DNA of 64,000 nucleotides. Source: Nocardia salmonicida NBRC 13393. GTDB taxonomy: Bacteria > Actinomycetota > Actinomycetes > Mycobacteriales > Mycobacteriaceae. The notes below the pieces were generated by a model, which was given only the letters and a program-made list of their open reading frames with translations, was not told where the DNA came from and made no database searches. The stretch is taken from positions 62,001 through 126,000 of the forward strand of contig NZ_BDBR01000032.1 in NCBI RefSeq assembly GCF_001613085.1, in the 5' to 3' direction. Below, piece by piece: positions 56,177 through 64,000 of this stretch (its first letter is position 1; each line of letters starts with the position of its first letter). A program made the translations under genes and the position numbers.

Positions 56177-57646
56177 ATGAGTGATACCGCAGTTCCTTCC
56201 ACCGAGCCCCCTGATACGACCCGCACCGGCGGCCGCAGACCTGCGTCGGCGTGGATCTCGTGGATCGCGTTGGCGCTGATGACCACCAGCTCCGTCGCCA
56301 GTCTGCGCCCCTCGCCGACGATGGCCGTCTACGGGCTCGCGTGCGTATTCCTGTACTTGATCCCGGCGCTCGTGTTCCTGCTGCCGACCTCGCTGGTCTC
56401 CGCCGAACTGGCCTCTGGGTGGAACGGCGGCGTCTACAACTAGGTATCGCTCGGCATTTCCAAGCCCATGGGGTTCCTGGCGGTGTGTGTCAGTTCGCGA
56501 TGACGATCTTCTACTACCCCAGCCTGCTCGGCTATGTCGCCAGCACCCTGGCCTACGTGATCAATCCGCCTGGCCAGCAACGGCGTCTGGACTGCCGCGG
56601 TCATCATGGTCGCCTACTGGGCGGGGGTCTTCATCTCCTCGCGCGGCACCCAGGGCGTCGCGGGATTGGCCAGTGGCGGTTTGATCATCGGCACCCTGGT
56701 CCCCGGTGCGTTGCTGGTGATCCTCGGCGTCGTCTTCCTCGGCCAAGGCAACTCCTCGGCTGCCCCGATGTCGGCCGATCACCTGCTGCCCGCCTGGGCC
56801 GGAATCGCCAGCCTGGTGCTGATCGTGAACAACTTCCTGTCGTACTCGGGGATGGAGATGAACGCCGTCCACGTCTCCTCCTTGCGCAAACCGGCCAAAG
56901 AATTCCCGAAGGCGATGTTCCTGTCGATGGGATTGGTGCTACTGATCTTCATCCTGCCCGCCCTGGCGATCAGCTGGGTGGTGCCCGCCGAACAACTGTC
57001 CTTGACCGCCGGGGTGATGCAGGCATTCGACGCCGTGTTCGCCCAATTCGGTTGGCAGTGGCTGACTCCGGTGATCGGAATCATGCTGGTGATCGCGTCG
57101 CTCGGTGGCATGCTCACCTGGCTCGCAGGCCCGTCGAAGGGCTTGTTGCTGATATCTCGGCAAGAGGGCTACCTGCCGCCGTTCCTGCAGCGGGTCAACA
57201 AGCGCGGTGTGCAACAGAACATTCTCGTCGCCCAAGGTTTGGTGACCACGGTGATCGCGCTGCTGTACGCGTTCATCCCGGACGTTTCGAGCACGTACTG
57301 GATCTTCTCGGTGATCACCACGCAGGTGTATCTGATCATGTATCTGCTGATGTTCGTCGCCGCGGTCCGGCTGCGCCGCAAGTTCCCCGATCACCCTCGC
57401 GGTTACCGGGCGCCGATGCTCGTCGGGCTCTGCGGTGTCGGCTTCGCCGCCTCCTTGGCAGCACTGCTGATCGGCTTCGTCCCTCCGTCTCAATTCGGCG
57501 GCGGTAACGCCGGGACCTACTTCGTGATCGTCGCGGCAGGCGCTCTCGGCCTCGGGCTGCTCGTCCCATTCCTGTTCTACCGCTTACGCAAACCCTCCTG
57601 GAAGCAACCCGAACCATCGCAGCAGGCAGAGGGGAGTGCGTCATGA
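56177..57646 (+). pseudogene. Amino-acid permease, APC family, broken
   Basis: A 12-helix amino-acid or amine permease resembling glutamate/GABA-antiporter-type members. The first 88 codons are normal (SAWISWIALALMTTSSVASL; SGWNGGVYN), then a TAG (56441-56443) stands where Trp is expected. A one-base loss near 56483-56488 moves the frame (CQFAMTIFYYPSLLGYV is read in another phase). A one-base gain near 56568-56571 restores it. The remaining about 350 codons (VAYWAGVFISSRGTQGVAG to YRLRKPSWKQPEP) are intact. Three lesions make a real pseudogene likely. The last four bases overlap the next gene. Confidence 0.85.
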
Positions 57647-58092
57647 CCACCGACACCGAATCCGTCGGCAACAGTCGCGAGCGCACGATCATCTACAGCG
57701 TCGTCGCGATCACCTTCGCAATCCTGCTGATCGTTGCCCTGATCGCCTATTCGGCGGCGGCGTCCAACTCCCGAGCCGAGGCGAAAGCCGACCAGCTCAT
57801 CGTGGCGCTCGAACAAGCCGGGGTAGCGCATCCGCCGGCTCAGGAGCGCATCGTCCGTGTCCTGGGGGAGGACGGTGGGGCGATCTGCGCTGATCCGAAC
57901 TCCGCGCTGACCCGCGCCACCCTGCTGTCGCAGCTGGCCAACGGAGCGGGTGGGCCCGGCACCCGCCCAGTGATCGTCGACGAGCGAGTCATCGAAGGTC
58001 AGCGGCTGATCCTGCAGATCTACTGCCCCGAGCATCTAGCCGATTTCCAGCAATTCGCCGATGATCTCCACACCAGCGACGTGGCAAGGTGA
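57643..58092 (+). CDS. Membrane-anchored hypothetical protein
   Basis: A 149-residue protein with one N-terminal membrane helix (about residues 15-38, TIIYSVVAITFAILLIVALI) and a small external domain with two Cys residues (GGAICADPNS; LILQIYCPEH). The start overlaps the permease stop (ATGA at 57643-57646), so it was translated with the permease and may be its partner. It remains open although the permease is broken. No family is assigned. Confidence 0.7.
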   Translation: MTTDTESVGNSRERTIIYSVVAITFAILLIVALIAYSAAASNSRAEAKADQLIVALEQAGVAHPPAQERIVRVLGEDGGAICADPNSALTRATLLSQLANGAGGPGTRPVIVDERVIEGQRLILQIYCPEHLADFQQFADDLHTSDVAR

Positions 58093-58104
58093 TCGACGAG
58101 CAGG

Positions 58105-59457
58105 TCAGGCGCTCTGTTCTGAGCTCGCGATTCGTGCACGGCGCGCCCGTATACGGGACCAGATCAGTTCGAGCCCGACAGCTATGCCCAGTGTCGCGAC
58201 CATCGCGGCGAACGTCTGTGGGGCGGTCCGCAGAGTCTGGACCGCGAATACGGCGAGCACGATCGCGGTCGAGGCGATCCCGGCGACGAGAAGCGGTGTA
58301 GCCGCCGCGATGTCCTTGCGGAGCCGGAAGGCGCCGATGGATGTGACGAGGAAGATCGCCAAGGCCACCACGCTTCCGAGTGAGGCGATCGCGCTCAGAT
58401 CCACACACAACGCCAGCAGAAGGACGAGCATCGCCGAGATTGTCAGTCCGCGGGTGCCGCCGAGCCGAGCGGGTCGACCGAACACCGGCGGAAACGTTCC
58501 GGATTCAGCGAGTTTCGCGGTCGAGCCGACCGCGGCGTAGATGTTGGCGTTCACCGAGGACGAGGTGGCCAGCAGAGCGGCCAGAGCCATGATCGCGAAA
58601 CCGGCCTCGCCGAGCGCGGGTTTGGCTGCCACCGCGAGGGCGGTTTCGCCGTTGGCGACGACCTCGTCGACTGTCAGCGTCCCGAAGACGCCGAGGGAGA
58701 TGAGGACGTACAGGCTTACGGTGATGCCCAACGACAGGTACATCGCCCGGGGCAGGTTGCGCTGCGGATCGGGAAGATCACCGCCGGTGAAGCTGACGAC
58801 CGTGAACCCCAGATACGCGAAGAAGGTCAGCGCCACACTCGAGACGATGTCGACCGTCGGCGGGTACGTGGACGGCGCCAAAAGGGCGGGCTCGATCTGG
58901 GCGAGGGTGACCACGACGAAGACCGCGAACACAGCCAGCAGGATCAGCACGATGACGGTCTGAACCCGGCCGATGACACTGGACCCGGCGATATTGACCG
59001 CGGCCACGAGCACGATCACCGCCGCGGTGAGGACCTTGGCCCACACGTCGGAATCGCCGAAGAACAGGGCGGCACCGTAACTGCCGAACGACACGGCGAC
59101 CATCGCGGTGACGATGACAGCCGCGAAATACAGCAGCCAGGAGGCGACGGCAGTGATGTGCCCACGGCCGTAGGCCTGCAACAAGAAGGTGACGATGCCA
59201 CCCGAGGACGGGTATCGCGCACCGAGTTTAGCCACCGCGTACCCCTGCAAGGTGGCGATGATCCCCGCCAGCAAGAACGACAGCCACACTGCCGACCCGG
59301 CCACCGCGCCCGCCTCGCCGAGCAGAGCGAAGATGCCTGCCCCTACCATCGAACCGACACCGAGGAATGCGGCACCGCGCACGGTCATCGACCGGCCCCG
59401 CGCCTCGTCAGAAGTCTCGCCGCGATTTCCCGGCGATCGGGGAGCACTGTCGGCCAT
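58105..59457 (-). CDS. APC-family amino-acid permease
   Basis: A 450-residue intact 12-helix transporter of the amino acid-polyamine-organocation superfamily. The first helix has the conserved FLGVGSMVGAGIFALLGEAG, helix 6 contains ALTFFAYLGFTVVSFTGGDL, and VNANIYAAVGSTAKLAESG follows. It is distinct from the broken permease at 56177-57646 and convergent with its partner gene. The substrate is probably an amino acid; it is not defined. Confidence 0.9.
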   Translation of the reverse strand: MADSAPRSPGNRGETSDEARGRSMTVRGAAFLGVGSMVGAGIFALLGEAGAVAGSAVWLSFLLAGIIATLQGYAVAKLGARYPSSGGIVTFLLQAYGRGHITAVASWLLYFAAVIVTAMVAVSFGSYGAALFFGDSDVWAKVLTAAVIVLVAAVNIAGSSVIGRVQTVIVLILLAVFAVFVVVTLAQIEPALLAPSTYPPTVDIVSSVALTFFAYLGFTVVSFTGGDLPDPQRNLPRAMYLSLGITVSLYVLISLGVFGTLTVDEVVANGETALAVAAKPALGEAGFAIMALAALLATSSSVNANIYAAVGSTAKLAESGTFPPVFGRPARLGGTRGLTISAMLVLLLALCVDLSAIASLGSVVALAIFLVTSIGAFRLRKDIAAATPLLVAGIASTAIVLAVFAVQTLRTAPQTFAAMVATLGIAVGLELIWSRIRARRARIASSEQSA

Positions 59458-59998
59458 ATCTTTATGGTCCGCCGGTGCGGCTACCGGCCGGTCTCGGTGC
59501 GGTCACCGAACAAGCTCACTACTACGGTAGGGGCTTCGATTGGCGCCGCGGTTTTGGCGTCCCGGTCGCGGGCACTTTGCCGGGTATCACCACGGCCGAG
59601 GACTCCGAGTACACAGGACCGTTCCACGCGTCGCCGAAGTACATAGTGCACCCTGACCATTTGAGGAAGGGCATCGGTTGCACGCTGGTGTCCGCCGTGC
59701 TGGCGTATTCCGAGCTTGCCGAGGTCAGGTGTTCGTCGCAGGGGTCGACAGCGAGAACACCGGTACCTGCGCCGTGTCCGAGGGTGCGGAGTGCATCGCC
59801 GAACGGGATGCGCCGACCACTGGTCTGGGCACGGATGTACCGGTACACCCGCGATGTGGGGCCGCGCAGATAGGCGGGTGGGCGGCCGAGGAATTGCCCG
59901 CGCGGGCGTACGCCATGAGCGACCGCGAGGCCGCTCCGGCTCGTCTCGGTCATCCTCAAGTTGACGGCGAGCACACTATTGCCGAGACGGTAGCTGCT
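59458..59998 (+). pseudogene. Decayed stretch with a GNAT-like fragment
   Basis: No intact gene. One plus-strand frame around 59610-59720 reads SPKYIVHPDHLRKGIGCTLV then SAVLAYSELAE, close to the acetyl-CoA-binding part of a GNAT acetyltransferase. The rest of the domain is not visible on either side. It is probably a relic. Confidence 0.35.
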
Positions 59999-60425
59999 TC
60001 AGTTTTGGCCGACGATCCGCGTGCCAGTCGCCGCTTTCCGGTAGTCCCGCAGCCCATGCCGTAGTGCTTGTCCGATGGTTTGGGCCGTGTCGCGCTGTCC
60101 ATCCACCAGATGGGTGTAGACGTCGAGGGTGGTCGTGTTGTTTTTTGTGTCGCATGCGCCGGGTCGCGTCCGCCAAACTGTAGGCGTCGTCCGCCAACAG
60201 CGACCCGGGCAAGTGGCGCAGCGAGTGAAAGCCCATCTGCTGGCGCATCTTTCCGTCGGGCCCGACGGCACCAACTTCCGCTGGCTCTCCGCCCATTTCC
60301 GGCACTGCTGCGTAAACACGGCCCCGCAAAGCCATTTGGGACACGCGCCCGCCTGAACGACTCGCTCCGATCTCGACGAACTTGCCGGTTGTCCGTCTTT
60401 CGAGCTGACCTACCAGCCAGTCCAC
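59999..60425 (-). pseudogene. Tyrosine recombinase (integrase) remnant
   Basis: C-terminal part of a phage- or element-type tyrosine recombinase in two interleaved frames. VFTQQCRKWAE is in one. PDGKMRQQMGFHSLRH then LLADDAYSLADATRRMRHK (the HxLRH catalytic box) is in the other. TTTLDVYTHLVDGQRDTAQT with the nucleophile Tyr is back in the first. At least two frameshifts are needed to join them, one at an A/T run near 60141-60146. The N-terminal half is absent. The element that carried it is no longer mobile by this enzyme. Confidence 0.75.
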
Positions 60426-60468
60426 GACCCAGGGATCGACCGGGATCTGTCTGATCGCCGGGATCGGC

Positions 60469-61308
60469 TCAGGTCCGGCACCGTTGGCCGATCGCTGCGT
60501 AAGCGCTCAGATCCCACGCCGCGCGATGGCGGGGCGCGGTAGCCGACACCTGCCGAACTACATCCCCGTCACCGCCGTCGTTGTCGTCGTTGGTGGTGGG
60601 TGCCCACCGATGCGGGGCGATCAGACCGGGTTCGAGGAGTTGGTACCCGGCGAGCATGGCCGTGATCTCGTCTCGCCCGCGTGGGTGATACGGGATGCCC
60701 GCACGGCGCAGGGTTTCGGCGGCGGCCTGGATGTGCTGGGGGTAGAACTCGTCGGTGATGTGGGTGAGCACGAGCCATGTCCCGACCGGGAGTCGGTCGG
60801 TCAACGCCGCGAGTACGGCTGGGGCGTCGGGAATCCATTCCGCGGTGCCCGACACACACACCGCCAACGGTGCCGACATGTCCATCACCGTGGTGATATC
60901 GCCCAGGATCATGTCGGTGTCGGTGAAGTCGGTGTCGGTGAAGAAACGGGTAGGCGGTTCGTGCAACATCGCGCGACCATGAGTAGCCGCGACGATGTCG
61001 GAGTCGACATACAACGTCCGCGCGGTATCGCTGCGTCGTTCGGCGATGTCGTGGATGTTCGGGACGTGAGGCACGCCGCACCCGAGTTCGACGAACTGAG
61101 ACACCACGTGATGGTCGGACAGGTATTCGACCGCGCGTCGGGTGAAGCGGCGGGATTCGGTGAGCGCGGACCTGATCGTGCTGCTCGACAGGGCCTCGGC
61201 TAGCGCCTCGTCGGGTTCGTAGTGGTCTTTCCCGCCGAGGAACGCGCTGTGCAGGCGTGCGGGGGTGGGCTGGTACGGGTCGATCAGGTTCGGTGGGCGG
61301 GTGGTCAT
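60469..61308 (-). CDS. SAM-dependent methyltransferase, DUF574 type
   Basis: A 279-residue methyltransferase of the actinobacterial DUF574 (Methyltransf_19) family. The typical opening PTPARLHSAFLGGKDHYEPD, the SAM-binding FVELGCGVPHVPNIHDIAE and VDSDIVAATHGRAMLHEP are present. The start at 61308 follows AGGAG; the frame is open to 61578. Family members are numerous in actinobacteria; known substrates are few. It lies beside the recombinase remnant. Confidence 0.87.
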   Translation of the reverse strand: MTTRPPNLIDPYQPTPARLHSAFLGGKDHYEPDEALAEALSSSTIRSALTESRRFTRRAVEYLSDHHVVSQFVELGCGVPHVPNIHDIAERRSDTARTLYVDSDIVAATHGRAMLHEPPTRFFTDTDFTDTDMILGDITTVMDMSAPLAVCVSGTAEWIPDAPAVLAALTDRLPVGTWLVLTHITDEFYPQHIQAAAETLRRAGIPYHPRGRDEITAMLAGYQLLEPGLIAPHRWAPTTNDDNDGGDGDVVRQVSATAPRHRAAWDLSAYAAIGQRCRT

Positions 61309-61593
61309 AGTCGGGGGCTCCTGCCGCATCTGCGACGGAAGGTCCCCGACCAACTCGAGGGCCCGTGGCGAGGGGCGCACGGTGTGGGCGTTGGTCGGGG
61401 ACCTTCCAGTGATACCAGTCATGTGGGTGGTGTGGGTGCTCCCGGAGGCCGGTTGACCGGCCTCCGGGAGCGTTCCCCACTCTCGAACCGGCGCGGCTCG
61501 GGGGTCGCTGGTGTGGTTCGAGGTATTCAGGTGGTCTTGCGGGTCGCGACCGCGCTCGTAGCGGATGGCGTAACACATTGTGGTGCAACGGGA

Positions 61594-61902
61594 TTAGTGG
61601 TCTAGTAGTTCGTATCCGGCGTCGAGGTTGTTTGCGGCTTCGCGGCCTTTATCGGTGAGTACGTGTTTGCGGTTGGTGCGGTTGGTGCGGTTGGTGCCGA
61701 GGATGACGTAGCCGGTCTCGCTGCGGTCCTGGGTGAGGTAGCCGTGTCGGAGGAACCAGGCGAAGGCTTGCGAGCCGCTGTTACGGCGTGGCATTTCGAG
61801 CTGTTGGTAGAGGCGTTCTGCCCATTGGGGTTCGCCGTCGCGCACCGCTTCGAGGATCGCTCGTTGGATAGCGGTCCAGGGTTTGCGGGCATGGGTGCTC
61901 AC
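61594..61902 (-). CDS. Small winged-helix-like protein
   Basis: A 102-residue protein. AIQRAILEAVRDGEPQWAER, LEMPRRNSGSQAFAWFLRHG and GYVILGTNRTNRTNRKHVLT suggest a compact helical domain with a beta wing, as in small winged-helix proteins. The GTG start at 61902 is the best fit; upstream residues in the frame are Arg/Ser-rich. The wing is expanded by a 9-bp tandem repeat (TNR three times). Confidence 0.55.
   Translation of the reverse strand: MSTHARKPWTAIQRAILEAVRDGEPQWAERLYQQLEMPRRNSGSQAFAWFLRHGYLTQDRSETGYVILGTNRTNRTNRKHVLTDKGREAANNLDAGYELLDH
61669..61697. repeat. 9-bp tandem repeat in a coding region
   Basis: GCGGTTGGT is repeated three times plus two bases (61669-61697). In the reverse-strand gene it encodes Thr-Asn-Arg three times. 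Copy number could vary without changing the frame. Confidence 0.8.
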
Positions 61903-62086
61903 GGTGCGGCTGTCTCCGTTTCTCCGGTTGGTCGCGAAGGAAGTTGGATGGCCCCGGAAATCGCGACATAGTCGGGGATTCGATTCCGGGGCCGCCCTCT
62001 CGCGGCGGGACCGGTGAGGCACTGGGAGGCTGACCGGGCGCGTCGAGAGCATTCGGTTGGTCGGGGAATATGCGGCGTTCACACGG
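61903..62086. other. Short gap without a gene
   Basis: About 180 bases upstream of the small winged-helix-like gene. No gene or clear hairpin seen; probably its promoter region. Confidence 0.4.
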
Positions 62087-62446
62087 TCAGGGCAGCAGGA
62101 AAAGCCGCTCGTTTGGGAGCCTCGGGAGCCCGGCACAGTGACGGGAATCGACAGCGACGGTGCAGGGGCGGCGGGCGGCCACGTCTTGTACGAACACCAG
62201 TGCCGCAGTTAAGCAAGCGGCGAAATCAATACGCACACCGGCAATTTGGATCGTGAGATGGATATCGGGCTCGTCGGGACAGGGTGACTGGCCACCGGGG
62301 TTAATCGCGGGTGCTGCCCAGGCAAGCAAGCCCGTGGGTATCGGACCGCCACGACCAGAGCTTGCGGCAAATCGCGCCGCGTCGGCGAATCTGCGGTGAC
62401 CTCGAGCGGGGTCGTGTGCAAGCAGATCGGTATTCGGGTGTGGCAC
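62087..62446 (-). CDS. Hypothetical protein
   Basis: A frame of 119 codons from GTG 62446. The second half looks coding (IHLTIQIAGVRIDFAACLTA; AALVFVQDVAARRPCTVAVD; RLPNERLFLLP), while the first 40 residues are less convincing, so the start may be further in. No family is named. It lies 25 bases downstream of another unknown gene on the same strand and may extend the right-end operon. Confidence 0.45.
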   Translation of the reverse strand: MPHPNTDLLAHDPARGHRRFADAARFAASSGRGGPIPTGLLAWAAPAINPGGQSPCPDEPDIHLTIQIAGVRIDFAACLTAALVFVQDVAARRPCTVAVDSRHCAGLPRLPNERLFLLP

Positions 62447-62471
62447 GCGGTCGGCGTCCTTCCGGGCGAGG

Positions 62472-62966
62472 TCAGTAGGGGCCGTGGGAGCGCGGCTTGG
62501 CCGCGTCGAGGACGTGGCGGACGCAGGCCAGGACCGTGGACCCGGACGGCCGGAAAGGGGTGGTCGCGGGGACTATCCAGGTTCGGTGGGCGTGGTGGTC
62601 TGGGCTCGGGGTCGGCAACACGATGTTGCCGTCGCGGATCACGACCACGTGCGCGCGCCAGAGTTCGGCGAGCGCGGCGGGGTCGCCGATCGGGCGCATG
62701 TCGGCAGTGCGGACGAGGTAGGACCATGCTCGTGCGCGGGGGTGGCCGATGGTCGGGCATGGTCCGACGTTGCGGCGGTGCAACTCGACTTTGACTCGTT
62801 GGGCGAGGTCGGTCGGCATCATGACCGCGCCGGTCGATCCGGCCGTTATCATGATCTGCCCTGTGACGGTGTCGACGAAGGTCGGCAGGCTACAGATTCG
62901 CCGGTAGAACATGCTGCGGGTCAATGGCGAATCTTGTAGGGAGGCAGAGGGTTTCGCGTATGTCAT
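62472..62966 (-). CDS. Conserved-looking hypothetical protein
   Basis: A 164-residue protein. IMITAGSTGAVMMPTDLAQR, RRNVGPCPTIGHPRARAWSY and VVIRDGNIVLPTPSPDHHAH are regular, low-complexity-free blocks that look like a folded domain with alternating strands and helices. No family is recognised, but the start directly after the methyltransferase stop (3 bases between) shows they are co-expressed. Its C-terminus ends FRPSGSTVLACVRHVLDAAK. Confidence 0.6.
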   Translation of the reverse strand: MTYAKPSASLQDSPLTRSMFYRRICSLPTFVDTVTGQIMITAGSTGAVMMPTDLAQRVKVELHRRNVGPCPTIGHPRARAWSYLVRTADMRPIGDPAALAELWRAHVVVIRDGNIVLPTPSPDHHAHRTWIVPATTPFRPSGSTVLACVRHVLDAAKPRSHGPY

Positions 62967-62969
62967 CGC

Positions 62970-63695
62970 TCACCCCTCGGGTGAGGTGGAAGGGGTCGCG
63001 GTGGCGATAGCGACGATGCGGTGGATGTCGGTGACTTCGCATCCGAAACCGGCGGCCTCGAGTAGGTCGGTGAGTTCACCGACTGTGAGCGGCCATTCGC
63101 CGTAGGTGGAGAGCAGCCCGACCGCCTCGGTGTGGGGCAGGTGCGGGTAGAACGTGTCGGCCACTGCCGCGCGCATCGCTTCGACCGATAGAGGCGGGTC
63201 GGGTTGGATCTGGTCGGCCAAAATCAACATGCCGTCGTCGCCGAGCACGCGCCGCAACTCCGTCAGCACCGCCAACTGTTGGGTGGGCGGTACGTGATGG
63301 AGGGTGAACGTCGACACGACCAGATCGAACCCGCCGTCATCGAACGGCAAAGCACACAGGTCGGCGTAGACGAACGACAACGATCCCCGCGCTTTGTGGG
63401 GTGCGTGGACTCTGGCTTGGTGCAGCATCGCCGGTGACAGGTCGCAACCGACGATGTCGGACTCGGGGTGTAGACCCTGGATCAGTCGCGCCATGGTCCG
63501 GCCGCTGCCGGTCCCCGCGTCCAGAGCGGTACATGGCCCGGTGGGCAACTGCCGTGAGATCTGGTCCAACACCTGTTCGCGCACGGGGGCTTGGGTGAAG
63601 TCGGTGTCGAACCCGTTCGCGCGGCGGTCCCAGTGGGCCTCGCGCGCTTCGATTCCCGGATCGGTGGTCGGGGTGGTGTCGTATTCGGTACTCAT
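62970..63695 (-). CDS. Class I SAM-dependent methyltransferase
   Basis: A 241-residue methyltransferase. The SAM motif I ALDAGTGSGRTMARLIQGL, the acidic motif II (DIVGCDLSPAMLHQAR) and motif III (GGFDLVVSTFTLHHVPPTQQ) are intact, and the LLSTYGEWPLTVGELTDLLE tail resembles UbiE/SmtA-type enzymes. The start overlaps the stop of the B3/4-domain gene (ATGA at 63692-63695), and the unknown protein gene follows within 3 bases. The substrate is unknown. Confidence 0.87.
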   Translation of the reverse strand: MSTEYDTTPTTDPGIEAREAHWDRRANGFDTDFTQAPVREQVLDQISRQLPTGPCTALDAGTGSGRTMARLIQGLHPESDIVGCDLSPAMLHQARVHAPHKARGSLSFVYADLCALPFDDGGFDLVVSTFTLHHVPPTQQLAVLTELRRVLGDDGMLILADQIQPDPPLSVEAMRAAVADTFYPHLPHTEAVGLLSTYGEWPLTVGELTDLLEAAGFGCEVTDIHRIVAIATATPSTSPEG

Positions 63696-64000
63696 GGCTG
63701 GGCCTCGAGATCGATCGGTGGCTGTGCGCCGAGGTGTTGGGCCAGCAGGGCCGCGAGTCGGTCTCTGGCGGTGGTGAGGTCGGCGCTGTCGCGGCCGGGG
63801 CCTGCGTGGATGATGAACAGGGCGTCGCTGGTCTGCGGGGTGGCTTTGGACTTCTCGCACTGGCGGACTTCCAGTCGACACAGCACGTCGTCGTGATCGA
63901 GGTAGGCGTATTCCCCGGCGGGCACCGGTACCGGGTCGGTGGCACCGAGGGGAATGAATCGTTCATGTCCGGTCGTCATCGCCAACCGCACACCACCGGC
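63692..64000 (-). CDS. B3/4-domain protein (5' partial)
   Basis: The reverse-strand frame is open to the window edge. FIPLGATDPVPVPAGEYAYL and VLCRLEVRQCEKSKATPQTS match the C-terminal part of B3/4 domains, which occur in phenylalanyl-tRNA synthetase beta chains and as free-standing proteins that may act on tRNA or mischarged tRNA. About 102 codons are present; the N-terminal half lies outside. An ATG at 63979 would give 95 residues but would cut the domain. It is translationally coupled to the methyltransferase gene. Confidence 0.65.
   Translation of the reverse strand, partial: AGGVRLAMTTGHERFIPLGATDPVPVPAGEYAYLDHDDVLCRLEVRQCEKSKATPQTSDALFIIHAGPGRDSADLTTARDRLAALLAQHLGAQPPIDLEAQP

Overview
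The window is high-GC actinobacterial DNA. It most resembles Nocardia or a close Mycobacteriales relative. The reasons are the rplA / rplJ-rplL / mkl / rpoB-rpoC and rpsL-rpsG-fusA-tuf order, an Mkl/MceG-type ATPase between rplL and rpoB, DUF3558 lipoproteins, F420-dependent enzyme families, an FprB-type ferredoxin-reductase fusion and Nocardia-like RpoB ends. The genus is inferred from protein character, not from a search.

Layout. 1-13 kb holds translation and transcription core genes (end of rplA, rplJ-rplL behind an L10-type leader, mkl, rpoB, rpoC), interrupted by one reverse-strand drug exporter. 13-31 kb is a set of small accessory operons: a formate/nitrite-type channel divergent from cyanase; an EamA exporter divergent from a CGNR regulator; two aldo/keto reductase loci, one inside a MerR-controlled operon with a GNAT enzyme and a pirin; an ArsR-SRPBCC pair; FprB; an acyl-ACP thioesterase; and a membrane Ser/Thr kinase. 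32.8-38.8 kb looks like a catabolic locus: a cytosine/adenosine-deaminase-type amidohydrolase, a NitT/TauT-type ABC importer, an isopenicillin-N-synthase-fold 2-oxoglutarate oxygenase and a GntR regulator. 38.8-41.7 kb has an Lrp/AsnC regulator divergent from 4-hydroxyphenylpyruvate dioxygenase, then two DUF3558 lipoproteins. 41.9-46.3 kb is rpsL-rpsG-fusA-tuf. It is followed by two F420-type small enzymes and a second, closely related EF-G gene.

50.4-60.5 kb is a decaying accessory island. It starts at an abrupt join that removes the 5' end of an HTH regulator gene. It contains a lower-GC stretch, a resolvase-like protein without the usual serine motif, a murF fragment, a permease with a stop codon and two compensating frameshifts, and the broken end of a tyrosine recombinase. 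Intact genes inside it are a DUF1269 protein, a three-helix-bundle protein, a GCS2/YbdK-type carboxylate-amine ligase, a small membrane protein and an APC transporter. 60.5-64 kb, beyond the recombinase remnant, carries two SAM methyltransferases, a small winged-helix-like protein, two unknown proteins and a B3/4-domain protein that runs off the window. The last three genes of the right end form a tight operon.

The best candidates for an undescribed system are the amidohydrolase-importer-oxygenase locus (possible uptake and breakdown of a small nitrogenous heterocycle) and the B3/4-methyltransferase-unknown operon at the right edge.
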